DNA of 57,225 bases from Phoronis australis (lineage: Eukaryota > Phoronida > Phoronidae): positions 53,613 to 110,837 of the forward strand of contig NMRA01000792.1 of the NCBI GenBank assembly GCA_002633005.1, read 5' to 3'. The first letter of the stretch is position 1. Each line of letters opens with the position of its first letter. The position numbers and the translations under genes were made by a program. This document shows, piece by piece, positions 13,001 through 20,815 of this stretch. The notes beneath the pieces are model-generated. The model was not told where the DNA came from. It was given only the letters and a program-made list of their open reading frames with translations, and made no database searches.

Positions 13001-14398
13001 AATATTCAACCATTTCCAAGAGGGTCGAATCAACTTTCCGCCAACTTACAAGTATGACATCGGAACAGACGACTATGACTCATCGGAAAAACAGAGAATT
13101 CCTTCCTATACGGTGAGTTGCTTTTGTTTGAATAACTTAACACCAACGGTTACTGACGCGGTTTGAAATGTTTATTCAACGAGGGCGTACGTTTGAGGGG
13201 GGTGGGTAAGACGGTGATTGTCTGCCATTTTAAATGAATTTTTAAAAGTTACGGTGGGGCGTGTACCCTAACAGTTCTTGCTTGGGTAAATATACACAGA
13301 AGTCTTATGTGACGTTTGCACGTGAAATGTGATGTAGTCTACTTCATCACATTTCATGTCGTGTAAACGTCACATAAGACTTCTGTGGAGTATGAACATT
13401 GCAAGGTAAGGAAGGTGACTGTACATTGCGGAACCAAAAATTTGTGAGAGAGGAGCGCTTACAAAGACGATGTCGCTTTCAAGAACACTTCAATCGACAT
13501 AATTCAGGAGTAGGCGATAAAAGTCAATTTTTTATTTCTGTGGTTGGCTTTAAGCCAAACATGGACATTAAGCCCGATGAGCACAGTTCACTACCTTGTC
13601 ATTATGTTTCATGGTAACTTTGTTCATTTGTTGTCACAGTGCGAGGTAATGTCTTGTTCATGATGTAACTGGTGATATCATGTATCAAACTGGGATTGTT
13701 CATTATTTATTTGGCTGGCGATCATGTATCAAACTATGATTCAACCTTTTTTATTCAGGACCGTGTGTTGTTCCGAAGTAAGAAGAAGAATCACATTGTG
13801 TGCACTGAGTACAACTGTGCTCAAACTGTGATGGACTCAGACCACAAGCCGGTCTATGCAATGTTTGATGTGACACTGAAACCAGGCAAAGATACGTGAG
13901 TACCCTACTTGACAAGTGCAATATGCCAAATCATAAAACCTGAACAACTCTGGGTTTTGTGTAGCCTAATTTCCAGTTTTGTGTGAATGTCTGCAAAGAG
14001 AAGTTTAAGGGGAAATATTTTTTATCGCATCAACTGCCGGTAAATTGGCAACGAAAACAGGTATATGGCTTCAACACTTTTGTGCCATTCTTTTGGGAAG
14101 ATTGTTAGTCAGTTTGGTTATTGTGTGTATATCGCATGTATGTGTGCCTGGGCAAAAAACAAAATTGCGGGTACCAAGACTGTCACAGATATCTGAATTG
14201 CTCACTAGATGTAGCTGCAGGACCTAAGTGTCATGTCCTTCATTATTTTGCAGCATTCCACTGGCTTCTGGTCAGTTTAACAAGTCAGTATTTTCTGATG
14301 CCAATGAAAGGCGTGCATTGAAGAGGGCCGTCGACATGGTCAAGCCAAACAGATCATTGCCAAAGAGGTCTGAGAGCAAGGTGTGCGTTATACAGTAG
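900..14398 (+). CDS. INPP5E: Inositol polyphosphate 5-phosphatase E (INPP5E-like), 12 exons, 911 aa
   Basis: Family role: removes the 5-phosphate from PI(3,4,5)P3 and PI(4,5)P2, and in animals acts mainly at the primary cilium as a farnesylated membrane protein. Exons: 900-1025, 2047-2590, 3721-4639, 6423-6546, 7189-7286, 7717-7841, 8093-8218, 8623-8727, 9628-9798, 12997-13112, 13759-13895 and 14254-14398. All junctions are GT-AG and the frame stays open to the TAG at 14396. Residues 1 to about 545 are low-complexity and Ser/Lys/Asp-rich, roughly twice as long as the human N-terminal region. The catalytic domain spans about 547-864: TFN (564-566), VIGVQE (594-599, metal-binding Glu), [10 protein letters not shown] (733-742), PSYTDRVL (815-822) and SDHKPV (845-850). 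It ends in CVIQ, a CaaX box with Gln at X, which favours farnesylation. The human ciliary signal FDRELYL aligns with the unlike FNKSVFS. The start is the first ATG after an in-frame stop; Met12 and Met19 are alternatives. Confidence 0.96.
2047..2590 (+). CDS. INPP5E: INPP5E exon 2 (residues 43-224)
   Basis: Follows cttcag and ends GAAAG|gtatgt in phase 1. Disordered, Ser/Asp/Lys-rich. It contains two related basic motifs: [15 protein letters not shown] at residues 54-68 and [15 protein letters not shown] at 168-182. Confidence 0.9.
3721..4639 (+). CDS. INPP5E: INPP5E exon 3 (residues 224-530)
   Basis: Acceptor atttcag, donor AAAAG|gtaggc, phase 1 in and phase 2 out. About 306 residues with no recognisable fold, rich in Ser, Asn, Thr and acidic residues. 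Assigned to this gene because its phases fit exons 2 and 4 exactly and it is a long open frame between them. Confidence 0.88.
6324..6422 (+). repeat. 33-bp tandem triplication of the exon-4 3' splice site
   Basis: Three head-to-tail 33-bp units (6324-6356, 6357-6389, 6390-6422). Each contains a branch-point-like CTAAC (CGTAAC in the third unit) and ends in TTGCAG. Only the last AG gives an open join to exon 4. Use of the first or second AG would add 66 or 33 nt and bring in a TGA at once. Confidence 0.95.
6423..6546 (+). CDS. INPP5E: INPP5E exon 4 (residues 530-571), start of catalytic domain
   Basis: Phase 2 in, phase 0 out, donor AAAAG|gtcagt. Contains [19 protein letters not shown] (546-564), a strong match to the start of the INPP5E phosphatase domain, followed by F565-N566. 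The usual WN is FN here. Confidence 0.95.
7189..7286 (+). CDS. INPP5E: INPP5E exon 5 (residues 572-604)
   Basis: Acceptor ttttgcag, donor GTCAG|gtgaga, phase 0 in and 2 out. Carries DFLLPES and MYVIGVQE, where Glu599 is the predicted magnesium ligand. Confidence 0.95.
7717..7841 (+). CDS. INPP5E: INPP5E exon 6 (residues 604-646)
   Basis: Acceptor ctttgtag, donor TTCAG|gtttgg (a weak donor), phase 2 in and 1 out. Codes [19 protein letters not shown], then the strand segment ending RDLIWFC typical of the family. Confidence 0.94.
8093..8218 (+). CDS. INPP5E: INPP5E exon 7 (residues 646-688)
   Basis: Acceptor tttttcag, donor GGTG|gtgagt, phase 1 in and out. Contains [10 protein letters not shown] and [12 protein letters not shown], the latter at the position of the conserved SHLxxG-type motif of 5-phosphatases. 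Confidence 0.95.
8623..8727 (+). CDS. INPP5E: INPP5E exon 8 (residues 688-723)
   Basis: Acceptor tcttccag, donor TAAAG|gtacgc, phase 1 in and out. Codes the helix [20 protein letters not shown] between the SHF and FWxGD motifs. Confidence 0.93.
9345..9535 (+). repeat. Dispersed repeat copy 1 (intron 8)
   Basis: Shares a colinear stretch with 14880-15055: TAAATCTCACTTGAGCAAAA at the start and AAGACCAAATTTCTGTC near the end, with diverged sequence between. No coding capacity seen. Family unknown. Confidence 0.6.
9628..9798 (+). CDS. INPP5E: INPP5E exon 9 (residues 723-780), FWxGDxNxRI motif
   Basis: Acceptor cctccag, donor CGAGG|gtatgt, phase 1 in and out. Contains [10 protein letters not shown] (733-742) with the catalytic Asp737 and Asn739, followed by a charged helix. 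Confidence 0.96.
11258..11387 (+). repeat. 13-bp tandem repeat, 10 copies (GTGATCATCCGAC)
   Basis: Ten perfect or near-perfect copies in INPP5E intron 9. Each unit contains the palindrome TGATCA. The first two units end GGC, six end GAC, and the last has a T in place of C. Confidence 0.95.
11751..11975 (+). pseudogene. Broken THAP-type zinc-finger domain (transposon or THAP gene relic)
   Basis: Read on the + strand, [10 protein letters not shown] (from 11751) matches the first Cys pair of a C2CH THAP finger. After a single-base shift near 11807-11812, the neighbouring frame continues [18 protein letters not shown] and then [12 protein letters not shown], which supplies the C-x2-H pair and the HF motif. 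THAP domains are DNA-binding modules of P-element-like transposases and of host proteins. The frameshift and lack of a downstream body indicate a relic. It sits in intron 9 of INPP5E. Confidence 0.75.
12014..12253 (-). other. Acidic open frame opposite and downstream of the THAP relic
   Basis: 79-codon open frame on the - strand starting [15 protein letters not shown], acidic and hydrophilic at its N-terminus. No family recognised. It may be a first exon of a transposon gene belonging with the THAP relic, or chance. Low certainty. Confidence 0.2.
12997..13112 (+). CDS. INPP5E: INPP5E exon 10 (residues 780-818)
   Basis: Acceptor ttttcaag, donor CTATACG|gtgagt, phase 1 in and 0 out. Codes [20 protein letters not shown] (791-810), then KQRIPSYT: the substrate-loop region P-T-Y-K-Y and the first half of the PSYTDRVL motif. 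Confidence 0.96.
13295..13387. repeat. 93-bp inverted repeat (hairpin with about 40-bp arms) in intron 10
   Basis: Arms start CACAGAAGTCTTATGTGACG and end with its reverse complement. They pair over about 40 bp with a 3-4 nt bulge and one mismatch, around a loop of about 10 nt (TAGTCTACTT). Would fold in the INPP5E pre-mRNA. Could be a small MITE or a pre-miRNA-like hairpin. Confidence 0.9.
13759..13895 (+). CDS. INPP5E: INPP5E exon 11 (residues 819-864), DRVL and SDHKPV motifs
   Basis: Acceptor ttattcag, donor GATAC|gtgagt, phase 0 in and 2 out. Completes PSYTDRVL and carries [10 protein letters not shown] (845-854), the last catalytic motif of 5-phosphatases. Confidence 0.97.
14254..14398 (+). 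CDS. INPP5E: INPP5E exon 12 (residues 864-911), CaaX terminus
   Basis: Acceptor attttgcag, stop TAG at 14396-14398. Codes [15 protein letters not shown], then a basic helix, ending KVCVIQ. CVIQ fits a CaaX prenylation box. The last six codons lie in the first unit of the minisatellite that follows. Confidence 0.95.
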
Positions 14399-14632
14399 TG
14401 GTGATATATGGATACTGAAACACTGTGTGCTATACATTAGTGATGATATCTAGATACTGGAACATTGTGTGCTATACAGTAGTGGTGATATCTAGATACT
14501 GGAACACTGTGTGCTATACAGTAGTGGTGATATCTAGATACTGGAACACTGTGTGCTATACAGTAGTGGTGATATCTAGATACTGGAACACTGTGCTATA
14601 CATTAGTGGTGATATCTAGATACTGGAACACT
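14381..14632 (+). repeat. 42-bp minisatellite overlapping the INPP5E CaaX codons and stop
   Basis: Six units of about 42 bp starting GTGTGCTATACAGTAGTGG (14381, 14425, 14467, 14509, 14551, 14593). The first is 44 bp and reads GTG TGC GTT ATA CAG TAG, which is the coding end of INPP5E. The last is 40 bp. Most units carry a GATATC site. Confidence 0.95.
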
Positions 14633-14879
14633 GTACGTCACCATGTCATTAAGTTAAGAATCATCAGGAGGAGACCTTGTGTGGGACAGGTGCTGCAAAC
14701 TTGCCGGGACTGAATCTCAGCACGCAGAGGCGAACAGAAAATCACGGAGGAGAAGTGCTCAGCCCATTTATTCATCCTTTTCATAAGCCAGACCAGTTGT
14801 TTATTTCGGGAATTGTGACTTATACCCTATAAGAGACAACTTTGTTTGTACGCTCCACACAACCATTTCAGAAAAGCTA

Positions 14880-15055
14880 TAATTAAATCTCACTTGAGCA
14901 AAAGTGCAAATTCTCTGCAAGAATGCGCATAACTGCTACCATGATAATTTCCGCAATTTATTTCTTGACTGTGATATGTCTGTCATTACTTGGCTAAACG
15001 TTTTTTTAGCAAATGTGAAGTGAGAGTGTAAGACCAAATTTCTGTCTAAGTCACT
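14880..15055 (+). repeat. Dispersed repeat copy 2
   Basis: Second copy of the element at 9345-9535, in the same orientation, diverged by many substitutions and small indels. Confidence 0.6.
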
Positions 15056-16102
15056 TGCATGAAACAGACCCAAGCAGCACTGATAAAACCTTGTCCTGGC
15101 ATGCTGCCAGTAGGTTTCACTTGCTAAAGGTTATGCACATGTAGGAAGGTAGAAAAATGACAATTTTGGCCAACTTGGGAACATCATATCTGAGAAACTG
15201 TTGATCAGATTCTCGTGAAACTTTTAGATATTGTGATTTATGAACTGTTCTCTAAAACAGTTTTTGCATTGTTTTTAAAATTTTCCATTTTTGCATGGCT
15301 GGCTATCAGGTTGCGTGAAATGAAAATAAAACAATAATTTGGAAAAAGTCTAAACTGCAATTTTGACATTTTATCTCAAATGTTCATATCACATGAAGTT
15401 TAGTGCTATGAAATAAATTCAATGTACTTTCATTTCTAAATTTCTTTAGAGAAACAAGGTCATGTGACCTAATTTGTGGCAAATTGTCATCAAGTCAAAA
15501 ATCCAATTGTATGGAATTTCTACTTTCAGATAATATTTATGTTTATTCCTAGTTTTGTGTAAATTTATGGATAAATGTACAGAGACTTGTTTACAAGCTC
15601 CAGCCTGACCTTGAAATGCATTTAACCGGCCTCAATGGTTTGATTTATCAATCAGATCAGTTCAAGGAACATTTTTGTTTCTATGAGTTTAATAGAAAAG
15701 TACCAGCCTTGTTTCGAAATCCTTATACAACACCCATGACATAGTTTGTAATCTTAACGTAATTAATTCTAGTCTTGACAATCGTCATGCAAAAACAGAG
15801 TCTAATGTAAATGCGTTTCTTCGGTTGTGTATGACAACCCCCAGAACGCCTGCACTTAATATCTCAAAAATTTATAGTGTTTCTTATGTTTCATATCAGG
15901 TTTAGTACACAGGTTCAATGTAAAAGAAATGCCAAAAACCTGAACGTAGGCAGTTCATTGGCCCGGTCCACTTGAAGTAGAGGGTTGCGCAATGACACCC
16001 ATTGTTCCCCCTGACGGCACCCCATGGCGTGGGGCATGCAATGTGAAAGGGTTTTACCTTGTTCCTATACCATTATCATTGAGCAGAAAACAAATAAATA
16101 AT

Positions 16103-16190
16103 ATAAATTATTAATTTGTAAAAGAAAATGTCATTTGCTGTTGTATAATAAATTATTAATTTGTAAAAGGAAATATCATTTGCTGTTGTA
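16103..16190 (+). repeat. 45-bp tandem duplication
   Basis: ATAAATTATTAATTTGTAAA begins both copies (16103 and 16148), and both end in TTTGCTGTTGTA. They differ at two positions. Confidence 0.9.
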
Positions 16191-17828
16191 TTTATCAGTA
16201 TTACAAAGTGGTAACCAGTGTCTCCGCTGTGTAGCAGTTATACTGTGTCAGATCTGGGTGAAATAAAATGCTATTTATGGACAGCTTACTGGTATTATTT
16301 TGTACCATTGCTTACTCTTAAACCATAACTACAATACTCTGAAGTTTTATTGCTACCGTCCTTTTACAAGTATCCAGGCAGTTGTGGCGACACCGGTTGA
16401 TCCTGTGTTATGGCTTGTTCAGTTTGAAAGAAAGCTGTATTTGAAGGGGAACGTTATCATCATCTACAGTATATGGTACAGTGTACTTTGCTAATTCAGG
16501 TTAGCTGACTTTCGTCCGTGAGTCCTTTAATGCCAGTACAGAACTGCCGTGTGCACGCTACCCTCCGTTTTTTATTGTTTTTCCACGTTGGATAACCTCA
16601 GCTAGTGAGATCCCTCACTGTATGCTCGTTCTCAGTTAGTCTATCCTCTTCAGTTATGATGCTGTCGCAATGGTCGTACTAAGTGCGAACAATTGAATAT
16701 TGGTGGTGAGATTTGAAATCCAAGGAATGGTCTGTTTGAACAATTATTGTAACCATAAAGATAATTAAGATACCACATGTACTTTTACTTTGTCAATAAT
16801 GTAAAAACTGGTTTGGTTACTTTAAAATGAGGATACTTGCTGGAAGAATCATTTAGTTAAACAATTTATTACACAAACAATACATTACCGGTGGGCTTAT
16901 TTATGGGTGCAAAGCATTTATGTTTTTTTGAGTAGCGAGTTGTCATTTCAAGGTTTTCAGGAGCAGCACGTAAAGGACTTCTGGCAGAAACGTTGCTAAC
17001 CAAAAGACAATGTGTTTGGAGAGTTAGCGAAAATTTATTCACACTTTTGAGTACAGAAGGATTGAGTGCAAACTTCTATTCCAAATAACCTACCATTGAA
17101 GGAAAGGGACGTCTCAAGTTCGTAAGTCATGGGCTTTGGTCCCTGCGGTGTTCAAAAAAGGACTCAAAAATTCATTTAATTAAAATTTCAAGTGTAAAAT
17201 CCACATCAAGTCTATTTCATTCATGATTCAAATTAAAATGATGCGACTTAAGACGTGAAAATGTCTGGGGTTATTAAGACGCCTACTATGAAGTAACGAC
17301 CAATTAACATTTTACTTAAAAGTTTAAGTGCAACAAAAATTCTCCCAAATGATAGTTTAGTAAATGAACTCTGGAAACCATATCCACAACTTGACACGCA
17401 ATTTTCCTGGGGTTTGCAGATAAGACGGGGGTGTTTGGACCCTATGGGATAACAAGACTTCCAAAAATGAACTTGTATGAAGAGGAAATACGACAATTGT
17501 GATTTCTGCTTCAGATAAAGCATTATTTGAAATGAACAAACAATACAACCTACGACATAAAGAGCCTTGTTATTAGGTAATACGGGCCGGTGTTTGGACC
17601 CTGAGGAACAATAAGACCCTGTTGTATAAGGACGGAGAACTTCTTATAGAAGGATCTGAACAGAAAAGAGACTCGAGCTAGGAAACGACTTGAGAGGTAG
17701 TCAGACAAATGAGAGCTACCCGTTTTTCGCACCAAAGATTGGTAGAGCAACTTCTTCGGTCCACTTCTGGATGGGAAAATTGTATTTGGGGTGATGGGAG
17801 TGTGCAACGGTATCAGTTCCATCTACAA

Positions 17829-18150
17829 TGTAATTGTAATCACTAGGAAGACGACAACAGAGTCATGCTTAATATGATTGAGGCGGACAAGTCCGCACCT
17901 GGCGACATGGTCATAAGAGCTTCTGATACCGACATTTTACTAGTTTTGATCCTACACCACGTCCATTGAGATACATCTACGGTGTGGATGGAAGTTGGGA
18001 CTATAAGACAAGGCAATCTGCGGGAGTTAAGCGTTACTAAGATTACTACTGCGATAGACCAAGGTATGTGTGTTGCACTCCTCGACCTACATGCGTTGAT
18101 TAGATGTGGCTAATACGTGACCGTTTGTATAGAGACGACACAAACAACGT
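17829..18150 (+). pseudogene. Broken transposon-associated gene (SDTDILLVL / HAL..GC type)
   Basis: One reading frame gives EDDNRVMLNMIEADKSAPGD, VIRASDTDILLVLILHH, and later IDQGMCVALLDLHALIRCG, interrupted by several in-frame stops (near 17844, 17969 and 18114). This order (DxR..H.., SxDTDxL.LL, HALTGCD) is a pattern I know from repetitive, transposon-linked proteins common in aquatic invertebrate genomes. The host of the domain is not certain. Stops show it is dead. Confidence 0.65.
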
Positions 18151-18305
18151 AATATTTCACACGAGTGAAAGCTTTACTGTTCAAACAAGATAGGCATATG
18201 CAGCTTAGAAATATAGTAAAATTATGAAACTCACATCTTTAAATCGTCAAGGACACCGTCTTGCAGTGCGATCAAACAAGAATCCAAACACTGGCGCAAA
18301 TAGCC

Positions 18306-18541
18306 TAGGGCCCGTTCCAAGAAACTGACTTAATTTTATTTTTGAGATTAGTCTCAGCTTCCAAATTTTGAAACCTCCACATCCGGTAAATTAGTCGAAA
18401 TTAAGACAAGATTTAAATCAGAAACTTATGTCAAACTTAAGATCTCTTTCTTGAAATGGACTTGAAACAAATCTAAATTTTAGATTAAAATTGACTGAAA
18501 TTCAAAATTTGTCTTAGCTAAGACAGTTTGGAACAGACCTC
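18306..18541. mobile_element. MITE-like element with imperfect terminal inverted repeats
   Basis: Left end GGCCCGTTCCAAGAAACTG and right end (reverse complement) AGGTCTGTTCCAAACTGTCT pair imperfectly across about 235 bp of AT-rich DNA without coding capacity. Both ends run into CTTAA or CTTAG. Confidence 0.6.
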
Positions 18542-19458
18542 AGAATAATAGATGCAACACAATTTCTCTTAATACTTAGCTACCAAAAATTGAAAAAATG
18601 AATTAAACCCCATTTTACAGCATAAATTGTTGTCCTTAAATTCCTTGCCGAAACAGACTCGAAGTTCATTACGTAAACAATCGATCGAAACCACTGAGCT
18701 CTTTCGGTGGCAATTCGAGAACGGTTAAGCGTTATTTCAAAACGGCCAAAAAGCGCTTCGATTAAGAACTGGCAGCTATCCAGGCGAAATACCCTTTTAA
18801 ATCGCGTCGATATGTGAAACACTACACTTACATGTAATGTTTCTTTTTAATGATCTTCTAAACACTATAAAAGTTATATGTACATATACATGTACGTCTT
18901 CTCTGTATTGCAAATTCCGTTGCGGGTTGGACACGACGCAACGATCAACATACTGCCGTGAAGTGACGCTCAAACACCCTCCAAAGCGCTTACGAAAAAT
19001 TATCTGTAATGCTCTCGAGAGGCATAAAAGTACAGTACTGTCTGCAGCAGCACACTTTCAGTGCCAGTTCGTCCAAAACATCCCTATTCGTTACACAGTG
19101 GGTAATAGTCCTTTCGAGAACCAGTTTTTCCACTAAAGACAAGCATCAAACTGATTCTCACCATGCAGGACTCCTGTAAGTGGCTATTGCACTCTTTCTT
19201 CGAAATATTTGTTGACTATTTCGACAGCTTCTCCAGGAAATTCTCATTGGCTGGTAAAAGTGGAGACAAGGTGCTTGTGCATATGTCCGACGTCACTTCC
19301 CAATACCACCTGTACGTGTGCATGTACATGTATGATAGTGTTCGGCCGGCATGCAGCCCGGGGCCTGCGTGGGACACCTTCAGTGCTGTCGTCATAGGCG
19401 GACTTGGAACACGTCGCAGTACAATCCGGCCAAGTCAGTCAATGTCAACGATAAGACC

Positions 19459-19868
19459 ACGAAAGAGGAAACATCCAATGTTGTGCATAGTATTTCATGC
19501 TCGGACCCAGGTTGTGAGGAAACATATAGGCCTATTGATGAAACCAAGGAAGCAGAAAAGTTGGGTCAGTCAACATTGGACCCAGTTACGGGTCGCCGAT
19601 TCGGCGCCTACGGGTGTTCACTCCCTGCTGATACGTTCGGACCATTCTCTCCAAGGGCGATGTTACACTTCTAGATATGGAAAAACTGGTTAACGAGGCA
19701 ATATGTGTGAACGCGTGGAAAATCATAGTTTAAATCGACAAGGCGGTCTGAGATTTGTATTACCACTACAATATGGGATAAAGCGGTCAGGAGTATCCTG
19801 CGCAGACTGTGCTGTCGATCACATTACGAGTCACGTTAAACGCTACCCTGTTGAAGTCCTCGGGTGAA
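19459..19868 (+). pseudogene. Frameshifted C-terminal GIY-YIG-like retroelement fragment
   Basis: Three consecutive frames read as one protein end: NVVHSISCSDPGCEETY, then (shifted) KQKSWVSQHWTQL, then (shifted near 19705) ERVENHSLNRQGGLRFVLPL. The pattern V-V-x-S-I-x-C...C-x-x-x-Y-I-G...R-x-x-x-H followed by N-P-S-L-N-R-x-G-G resembles the GIY-YIG endonuclease end of Penelope-like retroelements. Dead copy; the reverse transcriptase was not seen upstream. Confidence 0.55.
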
Positions 19869-20617
19869 GGGCGCAACTAGCCAACTCAAATCCGTAAGTC
19901 CAGTATTTGATTTATTCTTCACAACATTATCTATTCAACTGGATGACTGACGACGTTGTCAATTCTAGTCAGCTCTACAACATCAAGTGTTGGATGAGAC
20001 CGGCTAGCGCGTGCATTTCTGTTATCCGGCGTTCCTGAATAAATAGGAAAGAACATACAAATAAGAATGCAATTCCTTTCATCTCAATTAAAATTTTAAA
20101 ATATGCCTCAGGTGAGCTGTGATAGCCGCCATTTCCGACGTGCTCTATAGGATAGTTGCTTCCATTGCTGCTAGCACACGCGGTACAAAACAGCCAGCTA
20201 ATATGACAGTGAACGGAGCGTTTTGGAAAACAGGGACACCGGTGACAGTTGAGTTATTGAATCTTATCTCCAATCTGAGAGAGCAAAGCGTGACTGATTT
20301 GTGGCATGCGTGTCAAAGAACCCACGGAATTTTTTCCATGGCAATTTTTAAACAAAAGCACATGTACATGTGTTATCAAAAGAAATTGAAAAATTGGCCG
20401 AAATGGTCCGTTTCTACATGCTTAAAGCAATTAAGTGTCAAGCCGGGAGCCAAAATTCCAACAGTTCTGGCGTTCAGGTTGCGACCTAAAGCCTGGTACA
20501 TGTAATTAGCAATAATAGCTTGCTTCAAAACATTCACAAACATGAACAAGCGAAGTAACTAGATTGCGGGTTGCTGTAGAAAATGCCAGATAGTCGGTAT
20601 TTTTTCACACTGACACG

Positions 20618-20700
20618 GGCTTTGCGAATGCATACATTTCGTGGAAAAAACAACGTAAAGGCTTTGCGAATGCATACATTTCGTGGAAAAACAACGTAAA
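20618..20700 (+). repeat. 42-bp tandem duplication
   Basis: Two adjacent copies of a 41-42 bp unit starting GGCTTTGCGAATGCATACAT, differing by one A in a poly-A run. Confidence 0.92.
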
Positions 20701-20815
20701 CACAATGTTTTGCTTCATTGGGCATCAAACTAAACACTTCAGGTAACGTTTGGTCTTTTGGTCAATTTGAGATCCACGAGGTCGCTACCTTTAGCCCCAT
20801 GTCTGTACTAGGCCA

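Larger units (their letters stand above)
14633..20815. other. Convergent intergenic region with mobile-element debris
   Basis: Between the 3' end of INPP5E (+) and gene B (-). No host exon could be supported. AATAAA sites at about 15325 and 15412 could serve INPP5E polyadenylation, but nothing decides this. The rest holds a repeat copy, two broken transposon genes, a MITE and small tandem repeats, listed separately. The 128-codon open frame at 20119-20505 (+) was not recognised. Confidence 0.6.

Noticed and set aside
14633-20815. A UBA exon for gene B
   Set aside because: Looked for a MGF/MGY...L-type helix pattern on the - strand; nothing convincing was seen, though short exons could be missed by eye.
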